The notes below the pieces were generated by a model. That model was given only the letters and a program-made list of their open reading frames with translations, was not told where the DNA came from and ran no database searches. From Phoronis australis (lineage: Eukaryota; Phoronida; Phoronidae), in assembly GCA_002633005.1 (NCBI GenBank), contig NMRA01000717.1:22407-86406 (forward strand): a DNA stretch of 64,000 bases, written 5' to 3'. The position numbers were made by a program, and so were the translations under genes. The first letter of the stretch is position 1. Every line of letters starts with the position of its first letter. This document shows, piece after piece, positions 31,590 through 44,127 of the stretch.

Positions 31590-34500
31590 ATCGCCCCGAT
31601 TACAACGTCTCACTGGATGCCCATCGAATCGGTCTGTGGTCACAGTGTTAACAATTGAGATTGTTGCGCCCTCTAGTGGGCTTGTAAATTCTTAGGTCTA
31701 CCCTGTAGGCCTACGACGGCTTTACCCGCCAAATTGAGTTTCGCTCAGTATTCCCGCACCAGAGTGTCAGTTATTCGTGTGATACCGGAGTTTTGTACCC
31801 GGCCTTGGTTTTGCCTCTAACATTTCGATCGCTTGGTCTAAAAATTTTCAGACCCTTATCATAAACAATATCTAACTACAATAAGCACCAGGCTAACTGC
31901 TGACAGACACATCACCCTTACTCCAAAACCACACATGAATGGATGAAACTACTTTTGACCAGCTGCATCGGTTTAGGGATAAAACCCAACTTAGGACAGT
32001 TCTTTCTGTGGCCGGGTAAATGCGAACACCGGGGATTATATACATGAACCAGTGCCAGACAACTGAAAACACGAAATACCAGTTTTAACATATACTCAGA
32101 ATCATGATCGCATTATTGTTTATACACATGTTAAATAAGATTGCATGCACAACGCCAATGGAAAAATTACAAAACCTACAGATTGAATTAGGACTCAGGA
32201 AAGTCCAAGAAATGGCAGCAAAATCAAATAACGCTTGTAGTTCGAACAACTAAGCTTGAAAATAAACAATCTCTGTTTCTTCAAGAAATAGATGCGAGCA
32301 ACTAATGAGACACAATTTGAACCAAAGTATCAGGAACTGAATTGTAAAACTTTAACATTCATCAGAGTCAATTGCAAACAATGATAAAAATAACATGGAT
32401 GCAGAATAACGGTAGTTGTATTTCACTTATTTATAAGTATAGTGGTGTAGAACAGAACATGACAAATTAATGTAGAATAGGAACGATGTACACACACTGT
32501 TGGATGCACATATATTTTAGCACAGTCAATGGATGTTCAGTAGACGCAATTTTCAACTAGTAGTCTTTGTCCAAATGAATATTGGATTTTATTATTTTTG
32601 AATTTTCACTTGCTTTCTTAAATAAGCACATTCATTCACTGGGTGTTGCTGCAGTTATAAGAATATTTCCAACCACACACAGTTAACAACGTTAATTTTT
32701 CTTTTTAAGGTGTAAATGCTTAAGCATTATACAACAAATAGTCTAGCTCAACGAAATTCTGTTCGCTTTCGTGAGGTGAATCCACTAAGCTGTCAGTTTC
32801 TGCTCAAATCTGATTATTAAAGTCTGACTTAGGCTAGAAAGCAAGTACAATATTATTTTTATCCATACTCCCTGTAAAACATTACGGTAAATGTCAGGTA
32901 AACTGTGAATTGAGTAAATGTCCTTAATGTTTTGTGTGAAAACAAAACAACTTAAGCAAAACAACAGATGAGTTACACAGTGACTGCAATCAAAATGTAA
33001 CATTAGAAATCAAAGATCAGAGTGATGAGTAACAGCAGTGTCCACTGTAACTGTGTTACTGGAATGAGTAGGGCCTACACACACACCATACACATGTCAG
33101 AGTGACTGCACAGCAAGATAATTGTACAAGTAATACAATTGTGCAGTACACTTCAAGCGTTTGCGTCATGTAAACGGGAATACACATGTAGATATAATGT
33201 GTTAAGACCACGCTTTCATTCTGCGACACTTTATTGAATCTAAATCACTTGTGCCCTGACATACAGAAAGCAGTACTGTGTCTGCAACAATGGTCATCCT
33301 GTCACTTGCAAGCAATTATTCTTCGAATGGGCAATGTGTCAAAGTCGTGAACCAATGAGGTCACCCAACCAAGTTAACTTGTACTACGACATCAACGTAC
33401 AGAAATGAGCAGTACATCACATGGATACTAAGGCTGGATAGATAGCCCATAGAAGTTACACGACAGAAAACAAAGCAAGTTGATAGAAACATATCTGAAA
33501 TCTTTTGTTGTGCTAACGTAAAAGTAAATCCAAAATGAACAGTTATTCAATAAAGAGACAACTTAAACTAAGACAGCAAGACCAATTTGAAAACCATGTC
33601 ATTCCTGGCTTTTAGTGGCACCAACACAGGGTCCGAGTGATTTTTGAGCGATGACAGGCAGACCAATAGACCAAAACAAACCCAAACAAATGTACAATTA
33701 TGACACAATTACAATATTTTAGTACTGCACAAGTTTGATGAAAATGCGGAAGAATCTGGCCTATATAGATGACTTTACGTCCGAATAACCGAGGAACTTA
33801 TTTTTAGACGCTTGAATAAATAATCTCATTAATTTGTTCACGTTTCATATAGAGTGGAGTATTCCTCTTTTTCTTCAACAACAAGATTTTAAATGTCGCC
33901 TGTAAATTATAATTTTTTTCTTTTCATTATTCATAAGTTGATAAAGTGTTTAGTTGTTGGAATTTTGACCTTTCCTTTCTGTTTAGTCCTGTCACTTAGC
34001 AAATGTTATTAGTGAAATGAACATTTTACCATAGACAACTTGTTTTCAGTTTATAGAAAGCTCTTTAGAAACTTCAGAGTTCACCTTTTTGCAGAGAAAT
34101 GTTGCTTCTCAGATTTTAGGTGTGTTCCCTGCAACAGAATCTAAAATAAAAGAGTAGGACACAACCAGATGACCACCTGGGATTGCCACTTTTAAGGCCA
34201 GGGGGTACTTTCATTTGCTGTTATAAGAATCAAACAAAAGCACGCTTTTAGTAGTTGATCAAGTGAGAGAGGATATAATTCTTTGGGACTTTGCCACCAT
34301 TCCCCGTCATCATAGCGTGGACCTCATTTTGCGTTACTTTTTTGCCATCATCTGATCCTCTTCTCTGTGTGTGATAAGATCTCCTTGAGAAAGAATTAAG
34401 TTTCACGTACCGGTAGGCAATCTGTTGTTTACAGCTATATTTAGCTTTTTGTTGACTTCAATCCATTGACTACAGGATATACATCAAATACACTGGGTGA

Positions 34501-35844
34501 TTTAGAACAGGCACTAACAAAGGGATTACCAATTAGTGATTACACACTCAGTTAATGTTAAGTAAACTTAATTGAAGAGCATTTATTTATAGGTACCCTG
34601 AGTTCATGCATAGCTATTTTCTCCTCTTTAGTGTGTTGGAGGGGTATTTTGGTGCTGTCTTGGGACTGAAGATCCCTATCTATTTCTCCTGGTTTTATCA
34701 CCACTGTCACATATGAATCAGTCTCAGTTCATATCTAAAGTAGTTGTAGGTCACAACCAACACTCTCACAACAAATGTTAGACTAAAAAGAGATTTGCAG
34801 GGTAAAGACAACTGATATGGGATTCTGGGAACTGAAGCAATACACAATTACGGCCATAAAAGTGCGACTCAACTGTGCATGTATATGTATATGACCTGTT
34901 CACTTCAATGTTGTTAACCAAGCATATGTGGAACGTTTGACTGAACATGTATAGCCAAAACATAGCCTGGGATCGAACACAATGATGATGGTTTCAAGAA
35001 AACGCCCTAAATTGTGAAATGGATTTAGAGGTTGCACGCTACCATGAAAAAAGAATAGTTTATAAAATTGTGACATCAGCGTATTTCTAAGCTGTAAGGT
35101 CACCTTGGTTAGCTTCAGTCTCATTTTGGAATGGATATAAAGTGTACAGTAAACTTGTTCAGAGTGTTTCTTTTAATACTTGTATGAAAATGGAGAATTG
35201 GTTAAATTCAATGTAGTGACTATTTTCAGTTTACACATTCAAATTAAAAAATATAATTAATGAATAAACAAGATTGCTTATTTAGGTTAATAATGTCTAA
35301 GATTCTCTTGACAACTGTTGCCAACTTTATTAAAGTCTGCCATTATCTTTTGTCTTGTTCTACTTACAGGTGTTCATTTAAATGGATGACACCAGTGACG
35401 TCTGCATAACCAACTTACACAGGGACATATGCGCAACTGAAATAGTTCTCAATATATGATATAGCTGTAAAACTATTATATCCACTATTACGAAAATATC
35501 ATGACGTTCTGGAAAGTGCATGAATGAAAGTAAAAGCTTGTGTTAAATCACCAAAGCCTGTACAGAAAATCACAACAAGTTTTGTATTCATACACCACCT
35601 TATTATTTTGTAAAATCATAAATATTGGATGTAGAAAAAATCAATATCATCTCATACACTGTTTTTTGTGTTGTTTTTGTATATTTTAACGAAAAGTCTT
35701 TAAGTATTTTATAAAAATTCATTTATAGCGTGTACAGAATACTACGCTGGGTGTTAAGTTCCAATGTTTACTATTACTACCAGTAGTGATTGAGGGTGTG
35801 GGTAAGTTGACACTTTCTAAGTTATAAACATAGCAGCAGTCCGA
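31590..35844. other. Gene A 5' flank, no second gene recognised
   Basis: The first few hundred bases (to about 31850) are somewhat more GC-rich and should hold the gene A 5' UTR and promoter; I see no clear TATA box. From 32 to 35.8 kb there are only short frames in AT-rich DNA, with no recognisable motif. Confidence 0.5.
31666..31679 (-). promoter_or_regulatory. CTCF-like motif just upstream of the gene A start codon
   Basis: On the minus strand it reads CCACTAGAGGGCGC, matching CCASYAGRKGGCRS. It lies 77 bp upstream of the ATG at 31589, in the presumed 5' UTR or promoter, in the same orientation as the gene. Confidence 0.45.
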
Positions 35845-35847
35845 GAT

Positions 35848-37676
35848 CTGTACTGCTGTAGCTAGAGACCAGGCGAGTTTTCTCATGTGCAGTTATAATT
35901 CCCAGCTGCCTATAATGCATGGTCTGCAACGAGAACGTATTAAAATCACAACGCTACCAGAATGCACTCTTTTTATTGCTTACTAAACTTGATGTCTTTA
36001 CTGACACCGCGGATACCAGTAGTTTTCACTGTCATCCACGTCCGTATAGGGGCTCGCATTCCATCACGGTGGCACTTATGAGTGGCAACTGCTGCCAGGT
36101 GGTTTGTTGATTGGCACAATTATGTTGCATACTCAGCAGAATTAATGAGGAACAAATTATTACAGCATTCATTGTTCAAGGAAGTCACGCACTAAGTTTC
36201 CTGCATCGATCCTAACCACTTCACCAGACACACGAAAAATTTTCAAGCGTCAGGGTTAAACCGTGACAACCGGCATAGGCGTGGGGCCGAGGACAATCGA
36301 GAAAAGAAAGACTGTGAAATACAGATAAGAGAGAAAATTCAAGAGCACTTTTGACAACTCTGCATCAGTGCATGGTTAACCTTTTGAGGACCTTGGCCAG
36401 GACATTGTCGTTAGGGTCTCCGCTTTTGCAGTACAGGTCGTCTAAACGCACTGGAAAACGCGCGCGATTTCAATCATACGTATTTATGCTCGGAATATGT
36501 CCCGAAAATAATAGGTGCGTCGCAAGCTCCGTTTCCAGAGATACAAAGGAGACCGTGTATAGGCAATATAAGGTCATTTATTATGACTGATAAGGTACAG
36601 AAATATGAGTGTAGAAATAACATAAAGATAAAATAATAATCTCTGGAAAGATGGGCAATAAAAAGCGCCAGCACTCAGGTAAGAGGAACTACCCAGAGTA
36701 GAGGGTGGTAGAGGGCGGGAAAAATGAAGAGAGATTAGCTCGAACCTAAGTGCTGCAAAGCGAAGTACAGATGGCAGGAAATATAACTTTCTTGAGAACA
36801 AAGGAACCCTATGACACGTGACAATCATCAGCCTATGGGAGCCAGGAGCTGACCAAACTCGTGGCAGTAATACAAACAAACCAATAGTGAGGCTGGAAAT
36901 GGAATGTCCTAGTGCCATGAGAGCAGGAGGACCGCATGCGAATCTACACAAGGGGTTATTGGACCAGTCCGAAAGAAGGGGGTATAAGAGGGACGAGTCC
37001 ATATTCTCGCATAAATATATTTAACGAGTGAAATGTCATTTNCTGTACTGCTGTAGCTAGAGACCAGGGGAGTTTTCTCATGTGCAGTTATAATTCCCAG
37101 CTGCCTATAATGCATGGTCTGCAACGAGAACGTATTAAAATCACAACGCAGCGAGAATGCACTCTTTTTATTGCTTACTAAACTCGATGTCTTTACTGAC
37201 ACCGCGGATACCAGTAGTTTTCACTGTCATCCACGTCCGTATAGGGGCTCACATTCCATCACGGTGGCACTCATGAGTGGCAACTGCTGCCAGGTGGTTT
37301 ATTGATTGGCACAATTATGTTGCATACTCAGCAGAATTAATGAGGAACAAATTATTACAGCATTCATTGTTCAAGGAAGTCACGCACTAAGTTTCCTGCA
37401 TAGATCCTAACCACTCCACCAGACACCCCAAAAATTTTCAAGCGTTAGGGTTAAACCGTGACAACCGACATAGGCGTGGGGACGAGGACAGTCGAGAAAA
37501 GAAAGACTGTGAAATACGGATAACAGAGAAAATTTAAGAGAACTTTTGACAACTCTGCATCAGTGCATGGTTAACCTTTTGAGGACCCTGGCCAGGACAT
37601 TGTCGTTAGGGTCTCCGCTTTTGCAGCACAGGTCGTATAAACAGACTGGAAAACGCGCACGAATTCAATCATACGT
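35848..37676. other. Haplotype duplication around the N at 37042, no gene recognised
   Basis: 35848-36481 and 37043-37676 are near-identical direct copies. 36482-37041 is found in the left copy only. The short plus-strand frame starting at 35919 recurs at 37114 simply because of the duplication. The 142-codon minus frame at 36574-37002 has no recognisable domain. Confidence 0.6.
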
Positions 37677-40600
37677 ATATTTCGAAAAATCGAGAAAATT
37701 TGTAAAGCAAAGCTTTTAAGGAGCGTACTAATTTACTGGATTTTTAAATTTTGCGAATGCAAAACTATATTTTTCCAGATGCCCTTCTCAGGCAAGGGAT
37801 AGCGGAAACAACTTTTGCTTTATTTTTCTCTCGAAATTGTATATTACTTGAGAAAAAATAATGACTTGACAAATAACATCAATTGCAGCGCATTTCCTGA
37901 TATTTGAAAATATAGATCTTTTCATATTTAGGGGCCCCGCCCTTGAAGGAGGCCATTGATGACCTTTTTGTGTTTTTATTGACAAATTCCTAAGGGGCCG
38001 CTCACGAAGAGAGGGCCCACTGTTGGAATCGATTACCTCTATTTTCCTGCTTTTTGTGAAATCGTGCAACCGTCTTTCATGTTGACGGAAGTCACTCCCT
38101 ACATCGTTTTGGGACCACACGACGGTGGAATGCACTGTCACTCTCTTCCAAGCTTAATGCTGTTTAGCCTTTCATCTTAAGGTGTACCATTTCAGAAGGT
38201 ACCCTCTCCATCGGTGGAGCGGTTCGGGGGAAATGTCCTTTTGTCCCTCTGCACATGTAAATCCGACACTGCCAAGTATTCACGACGGAAATTGAGATTC
38301 CAAAATCATCAAAAAACAAAACATTAATGCACAACACAGCCAATCGACCCAAACAACTAAAAATGTGAAAAAATACAGTAGGATTGCCGCCATCGAAAGG
38401 GTGGAATTTTGAAGAACGTGACGACCACTATTTGTGAATTACACAAAAATACGATTTCCAATCGTCAGTTATAAAATAATATTTCTGTTTCCCGTAGTAT
38501 CATAAGAATAATATCTCCTTTAATACTATGAGTCATTTATAAGGAATTCCCACAGGTGGAAAACACAGCTGTATAGGCTACTATTTGTGATGACCGTGTA
38601 CATGTCGAAAAGGGGAAATCAAAGAACTCTCGCAATCGTAAACAAAGATTTCAGCGTTTTTTTTGTCAGTGGAGTTCAAGTTTACCTCGTGAACCTTTAT
38701 ACATGTAGGCACCTCTGAAATGAGCAAAAATACGAATGCCCCATCTCCTATATTCCCCCGGTTTTTACCCGTCAAAAGTCTGCAAGCATGCATGCGGAAA
38801 TTGCATTTAACATTCCGATTTGATAAAAAAAATCTTGGTTTCTGATTTACTTGTTTATGTATCTATGAAAATCGATAGGTTCATTGATGATTTTTGACAT
38901 TTAGAAGCTAATCTTGTAAGAATGATGTTTCAGTGAATACAGCAGCCTGAATTTGGAAAACTCTATAATCCGATCCCCAAATAGTAAAGTACACTTATAG
39001 GCGATTTTTGCATATCTAAAATAACTCTCAAAGACTGACGAAATTCGGATTCACAAACTGTAGGTAGAAAAAAAAGTTTTAAAAATCCTCAAATAAATAA
39101 AATTAAACTCATTGCTTGGAAAGGTTGTCCTTGCACTTCCTTGGTTTTTTTAGTTTCCTTAGTATTAAGCAATGAATTTTTGTTCTTCAAAATGGAATTG
39201 ATTTCTTGTCCTGATTCGCGTGCACGTCATGACTGACGTACCCACGTTAAAAATAAGATGTAACCCTGCAGTAGGCCCGGCGCGCAGAATCTCAGTGATC
39301 GACGGGAACTGAATTTGAACTCCAGGCGTTCAGGAAGTGTGTACATTTTTGGGACACACTATCCTTTTCACCAGCCACCAGAAACTGGATTACCGGTCGT
39401 GTTTCAACCAGGCATTTTGAAACATCCCCAGGGGCTTCGGGACCTCACCTTATCAAAAAAAAAACTTCAAAGAATGGTCATAATAAAATAAAATTTTCCC
39501 GAAACTGGATCACAATAAAACGAATCTTTACTGTAGAGCGAGCGCAGACGACCGGTACGAGCTGAGCTCAGTGACCAGCAACTGAGTTCATCAGGAATTT
39601 CGTATTTTCACTGTTAGGTCTCAGCTATAGCTATTTGAGGCAGCTCCTCGCTACCAGTCAGTGTACTGGTCCCTATAGGCGCACTCTTACTCTCCGTGTT
39701 GGTTCACGGTTACTCAACTCTTGATGGCTTCATCCCCGCGGGATTGTGCCAGGGACGGATTCAGGATTTTGAGTGGGGGGGGGCAGGGCAGAGTATTATC
39801 CAAGGAGTTTACCCGTCAGAAATTCGCACCCTCGAACTGACAAATGGAATCTTAAGGGGGCCATGGCCCCTTAGTCACCCCTAAATCCGCCACTGTGGCC
39901 TCCACAGCTAGGGCGGACATGAGAGATTCGGTACAAATGTGGTAGCATCGGGAGCACGGGGACGTAGGGGGAAAGGGGGGTGACGGAGGTAGTGGCGATG
40001 GGGAGACTTGTTTGGCGAAGTCGGAATGGTTTGTGCTCCTCCAATATTTTTTGCCTTCCTACGGGCCTGTAACTACAATGAAAACTGAGTTAGTAATAAT
40101 TTTGAATTTGCTTCGTTCCGATTCAAAGCACTTCACGTAATCATCGAGCCGTTCCCAGCCAAACTTCGCCCGAGTGGTATTTGCGTAGATGACAGGATTG
40201 TGCAGACGATTAGCGGAAGCTTTGTGTTACTCGTCGGCATTGAACACACGTCGTGGTGGCTACACCGTAGGGTGACAAGGTAGTCTAGTAGTAAATGTCT
40301 ATACCTCATGACCGCGTTTTCCCGTTCAGTGACTTTACCAGACGTAGGCGGTTCTGAGCGTGTGATAACATCTAGCTTCTTTGTTAACTGCCAAGCACAG
40401 TCTTTTGTCTGTTACGACAACAAGCAGGCCAATTATCTAGCAGGCTTATTACAGACCACCGTGTGAACACAGCCAAACTCAGAGTGAATTGGTGTATTCT
40501 GAAAGAATAGATTGTCTAACTTCGGTTGCAGTTGGGCGATTTTGGTGATTCACTTGAAAAGCTAAACATGATCACCATTTGACGAAGATTTCAGAAATGC

Positions 40601-41621
40601 TATTGGTTTATGTTCAAATATGTTATAACTCAACTTTTATTTTTAACAGCGCAACCCAGTCACTGTAGATACGATCTTATTGGCGATTAGAGCAACTATC
40701 GAACAAAAGAGAGCTATTCTTCCAACCATGCCAGAGTGGAGTTAATCAGTCGCGTAGGAAGATATTGGCTACAGGGGTAAACTTCCCAACTTGTTGTTAG
40801 TCAGTTGGGAGCAACGGGAAAACGCCGTAACGTAGCTAAGCTATACAGCAGCTAGAAAGCTCCCAAAAGTATAGTGCGGCGTGAATGCTTTAAACAAATC
40901 GACCAAGAAACAAACAGGTAAAAAATAGATTTGTTATGTAATATTGCCTGCTAGCATAGTACGGTAAAGGGCATGCATTTTCAAATTTGGAATTGAAAGT
41001 GTTCGTCAAATATGTTGTTTATCCAGTGCCACTTCGATTGTGGCCTGGTGGATTGACATGCATGGGTGTACAGACGTGTGTGTGCGTTTCCGTCCTTTTA
41101 AATTCATTCAATACAAGCCGACGGTTAATTAACTATATACAGCCCTCCGTCGTTGCTCAAAACCAGAATTTAACTATAACCGTGTTTTCATACACTGAGA
41201 AAACTCCGACGACCATGTTCACTGATTTTTGGGGAAGAGTAGGTCTAGACCCAATAAAAACTTTGGTCAATGAAGAAAGACTTCTCTTGTCAATAGTAAC
41301 AATGATGCACAGCCTCACAGACTTAGTCATATGAGCAACAAACTTGATGGAAAAGATTTCGAAGGTTAAAATAAATGCCAGGTGACTATTCCGAAGGTTC
41401 GCTATTTCGGAAGGTCCACTGCGGGCTCCGAAGGTTCGCCACCTTCGAACCACCCCCGGCGCAATCATGCTGGCTACGGTACCACACCGACCGATTGTGT
41501 TAGCCGGTCAGCTTTCACGGAGGTTCGTAATGAGGGCTGGCAATATCTGAAATCATTTCCATGCAATGAGAGTTATGTAAACGTACAAATTCCAGTTTCT
41601 GAATGCATTAGCCTACAATGT
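37677..41621. other. Intergenic region between the SVOP paralogues
   Basis: I recognise no gene. A 115-codon plus-strand frame (40987-41334) has no domain I know. At about 41388-41453 the words CCGAAGGTTCGC and CGGAAGGTCC recur in both orientations, a small repeat cluster. A TIR element is listed at 39750-39895. Confidence 0.5.
39750..39895. mobile_element. 146-bp TIR element, hAT-like ends
   Basis: The ends are CAGGGACGGATTCAGG and, reversed, CAGTGGCGGATTTAGG. A poly-G stretch lies near the left end and a GGCCATGGCC palindrome near the right. CAG-type ends of this form are common in hAT non-autonomous elements. I did not find a convincing 8-bp target duplication, so the class is tentative. 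Confidence 0.55.
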
Positions 41622-42138
41622 ACGCGTTACCACTTTGTCTTTACAGAAACAAAATGTCAAAAAGACAGACATGTTCATAGGAAAACAATGACCAGTAGAA
41701 TGTCTTGACATAAATACTCAAAGCCGGCATTAATCAAGTCTGGTGCCACAAACATCGACTTTCTTCAGATCCCAGGCCTATCTGCCGTTTCAAAGCAATT
41801 CGGTCATCGCGCTTTTTGCACGGAGATTGATCACAAGTATGAGGTGAGAATTGCACCATGAATTCTTGAGTATTCAATATTGTAAGTTTTCTTTTCATAT
41901 GAGAAAACTTATAAAAAGCTAGACATATGTAACTATAAAAACAAGACAGAACATTGTCAATGCAAGATTAAACTGAGAAGAAACAACAGAGCTTAAGTTA
42001 AAAGAAAACAAGAACAGTCTAACAGCACAAATGAAGTATATTTACATTTCATATTTAAGTACAAAATCCAACATTTTAATAAAACCAAAACGGAAAATAT
42101 AAATAAACAAAAGCAACAGCTAATACATTTTGAATATT

Positions 42139-42226
42139 TTAACAAACATCAGTTTCAACTAAGGAATCTTCAGGAGTGTAGATCAGTCCCAGCAAACCAC
42201 AGCAGAACAACAGACTGATGATTTTC
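42139..42226 (-). CDS. Possible extra terminal exon (first copy)
   Basis: After a good acceptor (TTTTTTACAG) one base plus 28 codons and a TAA read [20 protein letters not shown] then SLVETDVC. This is one hydrophobic segment followed by an acidic tail, which recalls the last helix plus PIETKG tail of SVOP, and the acceptor and frame are kept in the second haplotype copy (45793-45880). Its phase does not match any gene B exon end (exon 14 ends in phase 0), so it may belong to an unseen exon, to another transcript, or be fortuitous. Confidence 0.25.
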
Positions 42227-44007
42227 CTGTAAAAAATAATTCATTCAAAACACTGACAGACATTTTTACTTTCACAAACACTGCACCTCAAATAATCCAT
42301 CAGGGCACAAACCATTGCTTTGGGTTTGCTGAAGCTTTTGTCAGTAGGGATTTATTTGCCATCTGAATACATGTGAGAACCCGTTCATTCCGTTTTTCCA
42401 GTTAATTCATACCTCTTACTCCTCAACACTGATGGATTTACACTTTACTTGTATAAATTGTCACATGGTCAGGTTTCAGTTAGAGCAAGCACGCTGCTCC
42501 ACTGTGATGAACCCAACTTGCAGAGAGACCTTATTACACAGCGTAGTGGCAATCACCAGTGACCATGCCATTTTGGTAAAATTTAACGAAAAAGAAAGGT
42601 ATTTTGAGAGCAAAACAATGGTATCAAAAATATGACCACAGCTCATTTGACGAAATCTCAAAAAAGCTGACTAAGTTTTCCAACTTATCTTTTCGTTTTC
42701 ATTACATACAACTTTTGATTATGATTTTATGAAAATCACAGAAGACCTGCTTTTGATAACCCCTCATGCAAAAGATGAACATTTTAAACACAATTCCTAA
42801 CATCCCCTTGTAGAACAGTGCATAAATCATAGTATATAAAAGTTTCAAATGAATCCAATAACGCATTTCTGAGATAAGATATGCCGAAGTTAGTCAAAGT
42901 TGGGCATTTTTTTAGGGTACTATGTAACCTTAAACTGCATTGTTCATAGTTGGGTATAATAAGTATGCTATCAAAGAACATTTAGTCTACAAAAATAATT
43001 GAAGCTCACTTTGTCCTTCACTTCCTAGTGTAAGTGCTTTATATGTTCTCTTCTTAGATCAGATTGTACACATACATGTATGTAAATTTCCATGAGTTTT
43101 GCCGCGGCATGAAGTTTCACATTATTTTGTGCAAGCTTCACTAAATTGTACTACCATTATTACAGTCAATTTCTTGTATTTCTTGGCCATCACAATGTTT
43201 TGGTATTTTGAATAGTTATAATTATATATTCTTCTAAGGACTGATCCCAAGTTGAATTTCAGTAATTCATAAGGTGGATATTCGCTCTCAAAGTTCTGCA
43301 GAACACTTTTTCTTGTTTGTGCACTACAACCCTTCTGATAAACTGAATTTCACCTTACACAGTCTCCCTGAAAGTCCAGTTGGACCTGACTTATGAAATT
43401 CTTTTAGAAATCTCACAAATTTTGGACACAGTCTGGTGGAAAAGTGTAATTTGTAATTTTTCATAACAGATATGTAACACCAAGCAAGAACTTAATAATT
43501 TTCAAGTTCTGTATCTTAGTTACCACTTGATACCTTGAAAGATTGTGAACATTCAAAAACATTTTAGAAGCCTTTGAAAAATGTAAACGATCAATTTCAA
43601 CAATAATTGATATTTGTCTTAAGTTAATGAATTTCTGTACTGTACCTACTCCACACCTAAGAATGGATAAACCATGCGTACTTATTAAGAAATCCTTCCA
43701 AAAACCAGGTGTATCAGACCTTTTACTCTCACAAAATTGGTCACATAACACGCCTAACTTAGATACGATTCTATTTCCATCACCAACAAGATCATTGAAA
43801 CTTTAAACGAATCAAAAAATGCATTTTACACTTATTGGGGTCGGCTAACCCTAAAAGTGCGTTTTCGAAAATGGTGCACCTACATATTGACTGTGACTTG
43901 AGTCGCCAACTCATTCTGAAACATCAGTAACAATTCAACACTGACGGCTAAACAGAGGCAAAATGCAGTTTAAATAAAAATATAAATCTGTTCAATACCT
44001 GTGAGCC

Positions 44008-44127
44008 TCATAGCTTCATTGCCCTACCCTTGGTTTCTATGGGCAACACCAAGGAAGCACATGCAGCCACCAAACACATGCATATATACACTGTGATGGT
44101 CATGTGTACCGACTGCTTCAGGAGAAG
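44008..44127 (-). CDS. SVOP: Gene B exon 15 (left haplotype copy)
   Basis: Identical to 47662-47781. The same block appears twice because of the duplication 41622-44551 / 45288-48205. Confidence 0.82.
   Translation of the reverse strand, partial: LLLKQSVHMTITVYICMCLVAACASLVLPIETKGRAMKL

Noticed and set aside
31590-31643. N-terminal extension of exon A1 starting at a GTG
   Set aside because: GTG is not a usual eukaryotic start; the ATG at 31589 is the first in-frame ATG after a stop.
36574-37002. Longest open frame in the window (142 codons, minus)
   Set aside because: No recognised domain, present in only one haplotype arm, and its composition gives no coding signature.
40987-41334. 115-codon plus-strand frame
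   Set aside because: No domain recognised, no splice or promoter support, and an overlapping frame of similar length on the other strand.
43461-43751. 96-codon minus frame, repeated at 47115-47405
   Set aside because: It lies just downstream of the gene B stop codon, probably in the 3' UTR or flank. The second copy is only the haplotype duplicate, so its conservation means nothing.
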